Assembly (NCBI RefSeq): GCF_033949425.1
Contig: NZ_JAXAVX010000001.1
Span: 248,001 to 312,000 of the forward strand
Direction of reading: 5' to 3'
Length of the DNA: 64,000 nt
Source: Patulibacter brassicae
Lineage (GTDB): Bacteria; Actinomycetota; Thermoleophilia; Solirubrobacterales; Solirubrobacteraceae
The position numbers were made by a program, and so were the translations under genes. Under the pieces are notes generated by a model. It saw nothing but the letters and a program-made list of their open reading frames with translations. It did not search any database and was not told where the DNA came from. This document shows positions 1 to 7,095 of this stretch, piece after piece (within the stretch, counting starts at the first letter, position 1; every line of letters begins with the position of its first letter).

Positions 1-162
1 CTCGAAGACGTGGTCGATCGAGACGCCCATGTAGCGGGCGAGGTCAAGGTACTCGTCGATCTCGAAGCGGGGGTCGACGACGGCGGCGATGCCGGCCTTC
101 TCGTCGCCGATCAGGTAGCTGGCGCAGCCGAGGTCGTCGTGGGTGATCTGACGGAAGATCAT
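1..162 (-). CDS. MBL-fold metallo-hydrolase, N-terminal part (cut by window edge)
   Basis: Only the first 54 residues are in the window. They begin MIFRQITHDDLGCASYL and continue with a VVDPRFEIDEYLDLA stretch, the usual N-terminus of the ETHE1/persulfide-dioxygenase-like metallo-beta-lactamase hydrolases that occur beside rhodaneses. The HxHxDH metal motif would lie beyond base 1. Its ATG overlaps the rhodanese stop codon by four bases, so it is the last visible gene of the arsR-DUF2892-MMPL-rhodanese operon. By family, such enzymes oxidise glutathione- or mycothiol-type persulfides; the substrate here is inference. Confidence 0.85.
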   Translation of the reverse strand, partial: MIFRQITHDDLGCASYLIGDEKAGIAAVVDPRFEIDEYLDLARYMGVSIDHVFE

Positions 163-500
163 GCGGATCCCTTCTTCGTGGGCAGGCCCTGAGCGTCCCA
201 GGCGGTCATCCCGCCGACCACGTTGCGGACGTCCAGGCCGGCGGCGGCGGCGGTCTTGGTGGCGTTAGTGCTGCGGCTGCCGGCTCTGCAGACGAACGCG
301 ACGGGCCGGTCGGTCGGCAGCTCGTCGAGCCGGCCGGCCAGCTGGCCGACGGGGATGTGGAGGGACTTCACCTTCGGGGCGAGCTGCCGGCGCTCTCCGG
401 TTTCGCGGACGTCGACGAGGACGAGCTCACCGGTCTTGGCGGCGTGCTCGGCCTCCTCCGGGGTGAGGTCGATGATCTTCTGCTTCTTCCTGCCGAACAT
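159..500 (-). CDS. rhodanese-like domain protein
   Basis: A 113-residue single-domain rhodanese. The visible features are the VDVRETGER segment, the active-site loop VCRAGSRS with its catalytic cysteine, and the closing GGMTAWDAQGLP motif typical of the family. The N-terminus (MFGRKKQKIIDLTPEEA) is basic and is not a signal peptide, so the protein is cytoplasmic. Rhodaneses move sulfane sulfur through a cysteine persulfide. It lies between an MMPL exporter and an MBL-fold hydrolase, a pairing common in sulfide and persulfide detoxification. Start chosen at the ATG at 500, which gives the normal family length. Confidence 0.88.
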   Translation of the reverse strand: MFGRKKQKIIDLTPEEAEHAAKTGELVLVDVRETGERRQLAPKVKSLHIPVGQLAGRLDELPTDRPVAFVCRAGSRSTNATKTAAAAGLDVRNVVGGMTAWDAQGLPTKKGSA

Positions 501-592
501 GCGGGGTGCTCCCTTATCGGTCGTGCGGACGGTTCCCGGTCCCGCGCTCCGACTGTTGATGTCGGAGCGCGGGGCCGGAGCGGGCGTGGTGC

Positions 593-2698
593 TCAGGCGT
601 GGCCGAAGCGGATGTCGGGCAGCACCTTCGCCAGCGACCTGGGGGTCCACCACGCCCACTTTCCGAGCAGCCGCAGCGCGGCGGGCAGCAGCAGCAGGCG
701 GATGAGGAACGCGTCGAGGAGGACGGCGACGCCGAGGATTACGCCCATCTCCTTCGGCGGGATCGGGCCGGAGAGGGAGAAGGTGAAGAAGATCGCGACC
801 ATCACCGCCGCGGCCGCGAAGATCACGCGCCCGGAGCCGGCGAGCCCGCCGATCATCGCGTCCCTGGGGTTCTTCGTGATGTCCCAGCGCTCCTTGGCGG
901 CGGAGAGCAGGAAGACGGTGTAGTCCATCGAGATCGCGAAGATCATCGCGAAGAAGAAGACCGGCGCCCACGCGTCGAGGAAGCCTTGAGAGTCGAGGCC
1001 CAGCACGCTCGCGCCGACGCCGTCCTGGAAGACCAGGCGGCCGACGCCGAACGCCGCACCGACGGCCAGCAGGTTCGTGATGACGCCGACGGCGGCGATG
1101 ATCGGCGCCTGCAGCGCCAGCAGCAGCAGCAGGAACCCGAGGCCCAGGACCACTCCGACCACAAGCGGCGTCTTCGAGGACAGTGCGGCTTCGAGGTCGT
1201 GGTTCTCGGCCGGCTGGCCGCCGACCTTCGTGCCCGCGGGCAGCTCGGCGCGCAGCCGGTCGATCGTCGTCCCCAGCGCGGGGTCGGACGCGTCGACGTT
1301 CGGGATCACCGGGACCACGGCGACGCCGCCGGTGCCGGTCATGGTCGGTATGACGCGGGCGATCCCGCGGTCGGAGCCGGCGGCCTTCGCGACCGCGGGG
1401 GCCTCGCCGGTCGTCGTGACGAGCTGCAGCTGCCCCGGGGCGCCCGGCCCGAACGCCTGCTTGACCAACGCGTAGCCCTGTGCGGAGCCGTCCTCGGACG
1501 GCACGACCTTGATCGAAGGCATGCCGGTCTTGATGCCCAGCACCGGGATCATCAGCACCACCAGGGCGACGAGCGCGACGGCGCCGAGCTTCTTGGGGTG
1601 CTTCCAAATCGTCGTGGCCCAGGCCTCGAAGCGCGGGGAGCGGGCCTCGCCGGAGCGCAGCCACGGCAGCGCACCCTTGTCGACCTTGCCGTCCAGGTGT
1701 CCCAGGACGGCCGGCAGCAGGGTGAGCGTCGCGGCGAGCACGAAGATGACCGCGAGCATGATCCCCAGCGCCATCGACCGGAACGCCGGGCTCGGGACGA
1801 GCATCACCGCCGTCAGCGAGATCAGGACCGTGATGCCGGAGAACAGGACGGCCTTGCCGGCGGTGTCCATCGTCTCGGTCACCGCCCGCACCGGGTCGCC
1901 GTGCTCGGCTCTCGCACTACGGAACCGCATGACCATGAAGAGCGCGTAGTCGATCCCTAGCGCGAGGGCGAACATCATCGCGAAGTTGAACGCCCAGACC
2001 GAGATGTCGAGGACCTGCGCACCGAGGAACAACGACCCCGCGGCGGCGACCAGGCCGGTGATGGTCAGCATCAGCGGCAAACCGGCGGCGACCAGGGAGC
2101 CGAACGCGACGACGAGGATCGCCATGGTCACCGGCCACGAGATCACCTCGCTCTTGAGCATCGCGGTGAGGTTGGCGTGGTTGAAGTCCGACCACAGACC
2201 GGATGCCCCGGTCAGGTGCACCTCCACGCCGTCAGCACCGGCCTTCTCGAGGCCCTTCTTGGCATCGTCGGCGGCGCGCACCATGTCGTTGGACGTGCCC
2301 GCGGCAGCGCCCTGCACGATGGCGGTGTGGCCGTCCTCCGAGATCGACAGGCCGGGCTGCGGCGGGATCACGCGGCCGACGAACTCGGTGTCCCGGAGCG
2401 TGGCGGTCGCCTTGGCGATCGCGGCCTGGAAGGCCGGGTCGGTGGCGGTCTGCGTCTTCGAGTGCACGACGACCTGCAGCGCGGAGCTGGAGAGGCCACC
2501 GACGTTCTTGTCGATCAGCTGGCGGGCCTGCACGGACTCCGAGCCCGACGCCTCCCAGCCTGCGCCCGAGAGCGCGGACTCGACTCGCGGGGCGAAGACG
2601 GCGAGGACGAGGACGAGGATGCCCCAGCCGATCGCGACCTGCTTGAAGTGGGTGGCGGTGTAGCGACCCAGACGACCGATCGGTCCGACGTTGTTCAT
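593..2698 (-). CDS. MMPL/RND family transporter
   Basis: A 701-residue integral membrane protein with the MMPL two-repeat layout. One membrane segment lies near residue 25, followed by an outer domain of about 140 residues, five membrane segments, a second outer domain and a final membrane block. The Asp-Tyr pairs characteristic of proton-coupled MmpL proteins are visible in both halves (GIDYALFMVMRFR and SMDYTVFLL). MMPL proteins export lipids or small molecules using the proton gradient; no substrate can be assigned from sequence. Its start overlaps the DUF2892 stop by four bases, so it is cotranscribed from the upstream arsR. Confidence 0.88.
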   Translation of the reverse strand: MNNVGPIGRLGRYTATHFKQVAIGWGILVLVLAVFAPRVESALSGAGWEASGSESVQARQLIDKNVGGLSSSALQVVVHSKTQTATDPAFQAAIAKATATLRDTEFVGRVIPPQPGLSISEDGHTAIVQGAAAGTSNDMVRAADDAKKGLEKAGADGVEVHLTGASGLWSDFNHANLTAMLKSEVISWPVTMAILVVAFGSLVAAGLPLMLTITGLVAAAGSLFLGAQVLDISVWAFNFAMMFALALGIDYALFMVMRFRSARAEHGDPVRAVTETMDTAGKAVLFSGITVLISLTAVMLVPSPAFRSMALGIMLAVIFVLAATLTLLPAVLGHLDGKVDKGALPWLRSGEARSPRFEAWATTIWKHPKKLGAVALVALVVLMIPVLGIKTGMPSIKVVPSEDGSAQGYALVKQAFGPGAPGQLQLVTTTGEAPAVAKAAGSDRGIARVIPTMTGTGGVAVVPVIPNVDASDPALGTTIDRLRAELPAGTKVGGQPAENHDLEAALSSKTPLVVGVVLGLGFLLLLLALQAPIIAAVGVITNLLAVGAAFGVGRLVFQDGVGASVLGLDSQGFLDAWAPVFFFAMIFAISMDYTVFLLSAAKERWDITKNPRDAMIGGLAGSGRVIFAAAAVMVAIFFTFSLSGPIPPKEMGVILGVAVLLDAFLIRLLLLPAALRLLGKWAWWTPRSLAKVLPDIRFGHA

Positions 2699-2958
2699 CG
2701 GACGCTCCTCTCACATGCGGGCTGAAGGCTCAGGACACGGCTCATCACCATCGACGCGGGGCAGGCCCCGACGGCGACGAAGAGCCACTGATTCAGACCG
2801 ACGAACGCGGTCAGCAGCAGGAACCACTGCGAGACCGAGACGGCCAGGAGGACGGAGACGATCGTCACCGTGCCGGCCATCAAAAACAGCACCCGCTCCA
2901 GCGGCCATCGCGACCCGGCCGCGACGGGGGCGCCAGCGGTGGTGGTCGGGGCGCTCAC
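2695..2958 (-). CDS. DUF2892 (YgaP-like) small membrane protein
   Basis: An 87-residue protein. Its middle carries two hydrophobic helices (about residues 22-42 and 46-64) with the GLNQWLFVAVGACPASMVM stretch typical of the YgaP transmembrane domain (DUF2892). In other bacteria this domain is fused or adjacent to rhodanese domains, which fits the rhodanese two genes downstream. It overlaps the upstream arsR by four bases and the downstream MMPL gene by four bases, so the three are translationally coupled. Biochemical role unknown. Confidence 0.82.
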   Translation of the reverse strand: MSAPTTTAGAPVAAGSRWPLERVLFLMAGTVTIVSVLLAVSVSQWFLLLTAFVGLNQWLFVAVGACPASMVMSRVLSLQPACERSVR

Positions 2959-3305
2959 GGCGTCGCCTCGGTCTGGCCGCCCAGGAGCGCGTCGAGCTCG
3001 TTGAGCTGCTGACGCAGGCCGCCGCAGACGAGCTCGCAGATCGCGAACACCGACTCGTCCTGGATCGCGTAGCGCACCGCGGTGCCCTCCTTCGTCCGGG
3101 AGACGATCCCGGCCTGATGCAGGACCCCGAGGTGCTTGGACACGTTCTGCTGCGTCGCACCCAGGGCGTCCTTGAGCTCCCCGACCGTCGCGGAGCTGTC
3201 GCGGAGGTGGTCCAGGAGGCGAATACGCATCGGGTCGCCGATGACCCGGAAGCGCTGCGCGATCAGGTCGACGAGGGGTTCAGGGATCGGGCGGGGCATC
3301 TCCAT
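2955..3305 (-). CDS. ArsR/SmtB-family transcriptional regulator
   Basis: A 116-residue winged-helix repressor: VIGDPMRIRLLDHL (helix 1-2), ELKDALGATQQNVSKHLGVLHQAGIV (recognition helix) and a wing at TKEGTAVRYAI. Cys90 and Cys94 (AICELVCGG) lie in the C-terminal helix. They could sense a metal or a reactive sulfur species, but they do not match the cysteine positions of BigR/SqrR. As first gene of the DUF2892-MMPL-rhodanese-MBL operon it is probably its own repressor. ATG at 3305 chosen; ATG 3299 and GTG 3311 are in frame alternatives. Confidence 0.88.
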   Translation of the reverse strand: MEMPRPIPEPLVDLIAQRFRVIGDPMRIRLLDHLRDSSATVGELKDALGATQQNVSKHLGVLHQAGIVSRTKEGTAVRYAIQDESVFAICELVCGGLRQQLNELDALLGGQTEATP

Positions 3306-3333
3306 AGCCACCACTCTACTACTGGACCGTTGT

Positions 3334-3344
3334 GAATGCAATTC
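3334..3344. promoter_or_regulatory. candidate ArsR operator
   Basis: The 11-bp inverted repeat GAATGCAATTC lies about 30 bases upstream of the arsR start at 3305. Its core resembles the palindrome before the arsenic-type arsR at 13321-13335 (GTCGATGCAATCGAC). Placement and symmetry suggest an autoregulatory site, but the repeat is short. Confidence 0.4.
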
Positions 3345-3492
3345 GTGCGTAAAGCACTGAGAGTGGATGCGGTGCTGCCGATGGTTCGACGAGTCCTCAG
3401 CGCCCTGCGGGCGACGAGCACACGGACGCGTTGCTCGCGGCAGCACTGCTGGTGGCCGTCGCGGTCGGGATCGGGTTGGCGCAGTCCGCGCC

Positions 3493-3585
3493 GCGGGCCT
3501 TGTTGACGTCGAGATCCAGGAGACCCACCGCATCCACGCAAAGGCCGGCTCCGCGATCGTCCGGGCCACCAAGCCCCGCGCCTGA
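3493..3585 (+). pseudogene. 3' remnant of an arsM-like arsenite methyltransferase
   Basis: In frame, this stretch reads AGLVDVEIQETHRIHAKAGS and then AIVRATKPRA followed by a stop. It matches the C-terminus of the complete ArsM at 13748-14629 (same residues except His-Arg-Ile for His-Arg-Val and Ile-Val for Ile-Ile). By eye about nine bases differ over about 80. No methyltransferase core precedes it; the bases before it (3431-3490) encode an unrelated hydrophobic stretch in another frame. It is therefore a broken second arsM copy left by a deletion or rearrangement in the island. Confidence 0.85.
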
Positions 3586-3604
3586 CCCCTTTAGGGGGGA
3601 TCAG
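3582..3604. terminator. candidate hairpin after the CDF gene
   Basis: CTGACCCC and GGGG..ATCAG can pair around a TTTA loop, with two unpaired bases in the right arm. The hairpin overlaps the stop codon of the CDF gene and the end of the arsM remnant, so it may end transcription from either side. The stem is imperfect. Confidence 0.35.
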
Positions 3605-4341
3605 CTGGGTTCTTGGGCCCGCCGTACGGTGGCCCACGACTGCCAGGTGATGCGCAAGATGACGGCGGTCATCGCCAGGCCGATGAGTGGATCGACGATC
3701 GGGGCACCGAGGGCGACGACGATCGCGCTGGCGATCACCGACAGCGAGACGTAGCCGTCAGCGCGGGCGTGCTGGCCGTCGGCGACCAGCGCGGGGCTCT
3801 GCAGGCGCCGTCCGGCGCGGGTGCGGATCTGGGCGGCGATCTCGTTGCCTACGAAGCCGATCGCGCCGGCGGCGGCGAGTGCCCAGAGGTGGGTGAGGTC
3901 CTGTGGGTTGATCAGGCGGTTGATCGATTCGCCGGCGGCGACCAGGGCGCTGATGAAGATCGCGGCGACGACGAAGTAGCCCGCCCGCTTCTCCGCGACC
4001 CGGGAGCGCAGCAGGAACGCGATCGCCAGCGGGATGGCGGTCAGTGCGTCGCCGGCGTTGTGGATGACGTCGGCAAGGAGCGCGAGGCTGTTGGTCAGCG
4101 CGAAGATCGCGACCTGCGCTAGCGCCGTGACGAGCAGGACGGCGAGGCTGATCGCGACGGTCCGCAGGCCGTCGCGCGACTGCGTGATCGACCGGTCGAC
4201 GAGCCCGTGGCTGTGCCCGTGGTCGTGGTCGTCGGCGCGGTCGTCGGCGCGGTCGTGATGCTCAGGGGCGTGCTCGACCGGCTCGACGTCGAAGTCGAGG
4301 TGGTCGACGTGGTCGTCGGTGCAGGTCGGCAGGTGGCTCAT
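3601..4341 (-). CDS. cation diffusion facilitator (CDF) family transporter
   Basis: A 246-residue, six-helix CDF transporter. The N-terminus is rich in His and Asp (about residues 10-46, ending HDHGHSHG), a likely metal-collecting loop. Two HxxxD metal motifs are visible: HNAGD in membrane helix 2 and HARAD in helix 5, the pattern of zinc-type CDFs. It ends soon after helix 6, so it lacks the cytoplasmic C-terminal domain of longer CDFs (usually about 300 residues). It should export Zn(II), Co(II) or a similar ion by proton antiport. Its start overlaps the arsR stop by four bases. Confidence 0.9.
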   Translation of the reverse strand: MSHLPTCTDDHVDHLDFDVEPVEHAPEHHDRADDRADDHDHGHSHGLVDRSITQSRDGLRTVAISLAVLLVTALAQVAIFALTNSLALLADVIHNAGDALTAIPLAIAFLLRSRVAEKRAGYFVVAAIFISALVAAGESINRLINPQDLTHLWALAAAGAIGFVGNEIAAQIRTRAGRRLQSPALVADGQHARADGYVSLSVIASAIVVALGAPIVDPLIGLAMTAVILRITWQSWATVRRAQEPS

Positions 4342-4712
4342 GCCGACGCGCCTTCGGTCGCCACATCGGCGGTGGTGCCCTGGGAGTAGCGGTCGTGCTC
4401 GGCGTGGTTGCGCACGGCGGCGAGCAGGTCGGCCATGTGGTGGTCGCGCAGCCGATAAAACGCGTGGCGCCCGTCACGCCTGACGGCGACGGCGCCGAGC
4501 TGCCGCAGGACCCGGAGCTGCTGCGAGGCGACCGTCGCGGAGACCTCCGCCGCGACCGCAAGCTCCTCGACCGTCGACTCCCCCGCCACCAGGGCGTAGA
4601 GCAGCCGCACGCGGCTGGGGGCGGTGAATGCCGACATCGCCTCAGCGATCCGGTCGCCCTCCTCCCGCTCCAGCGGGGCGGAGAGGGAGCGGTGCTCGGA
4701 CGGATGCGGCAT
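4338..4712 (-). CDS. ArsR/SmtB regulator with a CzrA-type zinc site
   Basis: A 124-residue winged-helix repressor: RVRLLYALVAGESTVEELA, then ATVASQQLRVLRQLG as recognition helix and a wing at RRDGRHAFYRL. The following helix reads DHHMADLLAAVRNHAEH, which fits exactly the DxHx10HxxH alpha-5 site of SmtB/CzrA zinc and cobalt sensors. It is the first gene of a two-gene operon with the CDF exporter (four-base overlap), so it most likely releases the operon when zinc or a similar ion rises. Length is normal for the family. Confidence 0.92.
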   Translation of the reverse strand: MPHPSEHRSLSAPLEREEGDRIAEAMSAFTAPSRVRLLYALVAGESTVEELAVAAEVSATVASQQLRVLRQLGAVAVRRDGRHAFYRLRDHHMADLLAAVRNHAEHDRYSQGTTADVATEGASA

Positions 4713-4732
4713 CCCTCCACGCTAGCACCCCT

Positions 4733-4752
4733 GCGCATCCGTGCAGATGTGC
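4733..4752. promoter_or_regulatory. candidate operator of the arsR-CDF operon
   Basis: GCGCATC and GATGTGC form a 7-bp inverted repeat (one mismatch) around a 6-base spacer, ending 21 bases upstream of the arsR start. The site lies in the only noncoding gap (4713-4757) before the gene, which makes it the natural repressor site. It is not a close match to the SmtB/CzrA 12-2-12 consensus. Confidence 0.4.
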
Positions 4753-4757
4753 CGGTG

Positions 4758-5228
4758 TCAGTGGTAGGCGTGGACGACGGCGTGGCCCTTGCCGCGACTG
4801 ATGAGCCAGCGATTGACGGGCACGGTGACCCAGAAGGCGACGAAGAGGGCGACGGCGAGCGCGGCCCAGAATCGGAGGTCGCCGAGGCCGGCGTCCATGA
4901 CGCCCGGGACGCTGAGCATGATCGCGTTGTCGATGACCTCCATCGTCAGGATGCTCACCGTGTCCGCGGCGAACGCGAGCGCGACGACGCGGCGGACAGG
5001 CAGGCCGGCCCGGAGCAGCGGGATCGATGCCAGGGCGTAGCCGAAGACGAACGCCAGAGCGACGGCGAGCCCGATCGACGCGGCGTCTCCCCAGCCCCAG
5101 GCGGTCGCCAGGACCATCCCGAGCACTTCGCCGATCGCGCACCCCGTCAGGCAGTGCAGCGTCGCGCTGATCGCCGTCCTGGTGAGGGCCGCTCCGTCCT
5201 GGTGGTCGTGGTGCATCGCGTGATCCAT
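4758..5228 (-). CDS. DUF4396 membrane protein (short form)
   Basis: A 156-residue protein with a His-rich start (MDHAMHHDHQDG) and four hydrophobic segments. It carries the DUF4396 signatures: SATLHCLTGCAIGEVLG near residue 25, a TMEVIDNAIM helix, and a closing ALFVAFWVTVPVNRWLISRG helix. The paired cysteines and histidines suggest metal contact. DUF4396 proteins often lie beside copper genes, but no activity is established. It is divergent from the His-rich membrane protein at 5301, with a CsoR-like palindrome 11 bases before its start. A longer DUF4396 protein lies at 7096. Confidence 0.85.
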   Translation of the reverse strand: MDHAMHHDHQDGAALTRTAISATLHCLTGCAIGEVLGMVLATAWGWGDAASIGLAVALAFVFGYALASIPLLRAGLPVRRVVALAFAADTVSILTMEVIDNAIMLSVPGVMDAGLGDLRFWAALAVALFVAFWVTVPVNRWLISRGKGHAVVHAYH

Positions 5229-5238
5229 GCCCTCACCC

Positions 5239-5257
5239 TATACCCCTGGGGGGTATA
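5239..5257. promoter_or_regulatory. CsoR-like copper operator
   Basis: TATACCCCTGGGGGGTATA is a perfect inverted repeat with 8-bp arms (TATACCCC / GGGGTATA) around TGG. Its AT-rich ends and C/G tracts are the form recognised by CsoR-family copper repressors. It sits between the divergent starts of the DUF4396 gene (5228) and the His-rich membrane gene (5301), so it could control both. No csoR gene is in the window; the repressor must be elsewhere. Confidence 0.75.
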
Positions 5258-5300
5258 CACGGGAAGGGCTGGTGCGGCGTTTAGCTGCGGTGGGTACAAC

Positions 5301-5669
5301 ATGTTCATGGGCCCGATGGCCATCCGTGCGCACCTCGCGCGGACTAACCAGCGCCTCCTGGCGCTGCTGGCCGTGCTGGTCCTGGCCGGCTCGGTCGTCG
5401 CGCACCACGGCGCCCCGCACTCCATGGGCGCGATGGATCACGGCGGCGGCGATCATCAGACCGCTGCCGCGGCGATGTGCGTCGGCACGATCGCGGCGAC
5501 GATCGCGATCGTCGGCCTGGTCGCGACCGTGGTCCGGCGTCGGCGCCGACGCACGTTGCGCCCGGTCCGGGCGCTGTTGCCGGTAGTCGTTCGCCTGGTG
5601 CCGACCGCGCCGTTGGCGCGGGCCCGCTCGAGCCCGCTGTATCTGCAGTACGCCGTTCTTCGACGTTGA
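5301..5669 (+). CDS. small His-rich membrane protein of the copper-like locus
   Basis: A 122-residue protein not recognised as a named family. It has a hydrophobic segment (about residues 17-34, RLLALLAVLVLAGSVVA), then a short His/Met-rich stretch (HHGAPHSMGAMDHGGGDH), a second hydrophobic helix and an Arg-rich cytoplasmic tail. His and Met clusters outside the membrane are typical of copper-handling proteins. ATG 5301 chosen; ATG 5307 and ATG 5316 are in frame. The CsoR-like palindrome at 5239-5257 lies just upstream. Function is inference. Confidence 0.6.
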   Translation: MFMGPMAIRAHLARTNQRLLALLAVLVLAGSVVAHHGAPHSMGAMDHGGGDHQTAAAAMCVGTIAATIAIVGLVATVVRRRRRRTLRPVRALLPVVVRLVPTAPLARARSSPLYLQYAVLRR

Positions 5670-5767
5670 TCGCCCGCACCGGGAGCCCGTTGGCTGCCGG
5701 AGCACCTGCCGCGCGCCCGCTCCCGATGGGCGGCGTGCTTCATGACGACCAACCGAAGGACACAGAG

Positions 5768-6457
5768 ATGTTCGCGTTCCCCACCCGTACCGTGGCGCTC
5801 CTGGGCGCCACCGCAGCGACCGCTTTGGCGGCCACCGGCTGCGGCAGCACCAGTCACAACGGCTCGCACGACTCGACCACCCCGACCGCCAACGCGACGA
5901 CGTCGGCCGCGTCGGTCGACAAGGCGTTCGTGTCGCAGATGATCCCCCACCACCAGATGGCGGTCGAGATGGCCGGCTACGCCCCCGCCCGCGGCGAGCG
6001 GCCTCAGATCAAGGCGCTGGGCAAGGCGATCATCGCCGACCAGACCACCGAGATCACCCAGATGCAGGCCGCCGCCAAGCGGCTCGGCGCGCCCGTCACC
6101 GAGATGCCGTCGCACGCCGACGGCGGCATGGACCACAGCATGCACGGCGACACCGGCATGGCCGCCGCGGCGAAGACGCTCGGGATCCCCATGGACGACA
6201 TGGGCATGTCGATGGACATGGGCTCGCTCGCGAAAGCGAAGCCGTTCGACCGAGCGTTCATCGACATGATGATCCCCCACCACCAGGGCGCGATCCTGAT
6301 GGCCCGCGCCGAGCTCCAGAAGGGCAAGGACCCGGAGCTGAAGAAGATCGCCACCGCGATCGTCGCCGCGCAGACGAAGGAGATCGAGCAGATGAACTCC
6401 TGGCGCAAGCAGTGGTACGGGACCGAGTCGCCCGCCGGAGGCGTCCCGGCCGCCTGA
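5768..6457 (+). CDS. DUF305 lipoprotein
   Basis: A 229-residue secreted lipoprotein with a signal peptide ending in a lipobox (ALAATGC, cysteine about residue 25). It has two DUF305 halves, each holding the MIPHHQ motif (FVSQMIPHHQMAVEMA and DMMIPHHQGAILMA). A Met/His/Asp-rich linker lies between them (GMDHSMHGDTGM, DMGMSMDMGS). DUF305 is a ferritin-like four-helix domain seen in copper resistance and metal-binding contexts. The Met-rich linker supports Cu(I) or Ag(I) binding at the outer face of the membrane. It follows the His-rich membrane gene by 98 bases. Confidence 0.88.
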   Translation: MFAFPTRTVALLGATAATALAATGCGSTSHNGSHDSTTPTANATTSAASVDKAFVSQMIPHHQMAVEMAGYAPARGERPQIKALGKAIIADQTTEITQMQAAAKRLGAPVTEMPSHADGGMDHSMHGDTGMAAAAKTLGIPMDDMGMSMDMGSLAKAKPFDRAFIDMMIPHHQGAILMARAELQKGKDPELKKIATAIVAAQTKEIEQMNSWRKQWYGTESPAGGVPAA

Positions 6458-6514
6458 GCACCGCCACCGCCCGGGCCGACCTCGGTCAGCCCGGGCACGG
6501 CGAGACGCGCACCC

Positions 6515-7021
6515 ATGACGCAGCAGACGTTCGTCTTCGCGAACGCCCCAACCACACAGATCCCCGCGCTCGAGATGACCGTCCGGGAAGCCTTGGCGAC
6601 CCATGACGGCCAGCACGTCGCGACGATCGGGAACGTCGTGATGCTGCGCATTGCGCGCGCGACCGACGCGATCGCGATCTGCCTCGACACCATCAGCGCC
6701 CTGGACGGACCGGGTCCACGCCTGGTGCGCTGCGGCGTCGATACGGGCCTGGCCCTGCGTGTCGGGGCCGGCTGGGGCGGGCCCGTCGTCGACTTCGCGG
6801 CCCGTCTTGCTGAGCACGCGAGCCCCGGTCAGGTGCTCGCGACGTCGGCAACCCGGCAGGCCACCGGCCACGCCCAGATTGATTTCGTCGACCTGGGCGA
6901 GCATCGCCTCGGCGCCGAAGCACCACCGACGGTGCTCTACCGCGCCTACCGCGTCGCCGATCTCGATCGCGCGCGGCCGGCGACGCCCGACACGGCCTCC
7001 GAGACGCCACCTCACCAATAG
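6515..7021 (+). CDS. degenerate class III adenylate/guanylate cyclase-domain protein
   Basis: A 168-residue cytoplasmic protein aligned by eye with the class III cyclase homology domain. The C-terminal half is clear: GVDTGLALRVGAGWGGPVVD, then FAARLAEHASPGQVLATSAT, matching the usual VHTGE...GPAVNRAARL...GGQVL pattern. The two metal-binding Asp positions are changed. FTD-type Asp is Asn10 (FVFANAP) and the GDG Asp is Asn40 (TIGNVV). It therefore should not make cAMP or cGMP; a binding or regulatory role is more likely. It starts 57 bases after the DUF305 gene and precedes a DUF4396 gene. Confidence 0.72.
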   Translation: MTQQTFVFANAPTTQIPALEMTVREALATHDGQHVATIGNVVMLRIARATDAIAICLDTISALDGPGPRLVRCGVDTGLALRVGAGWGGPVVDFAARLAEHASPGQVLATSATRQATGHAQIDFVDLGEHRLGAEAPPTVLYRAYRVADLDRARPATPDTASETPPHQ

Positions 7022-7095
7022 CCGAAAACCCAATCCTGACGCCGGTTTCTTGCTTCGGCGAAGACCGGTGTCGCCACCAGAACGTAGGAGCTGTC

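Noticed and set aside
3431..3500. A hydrophobic stretch (LLAAALLVAVAVGIGLAQSAPR) before the arsM remnant
   Set aside because: It may be the rest of another membrane gene joined to the remnant, but no start or family can be shown.
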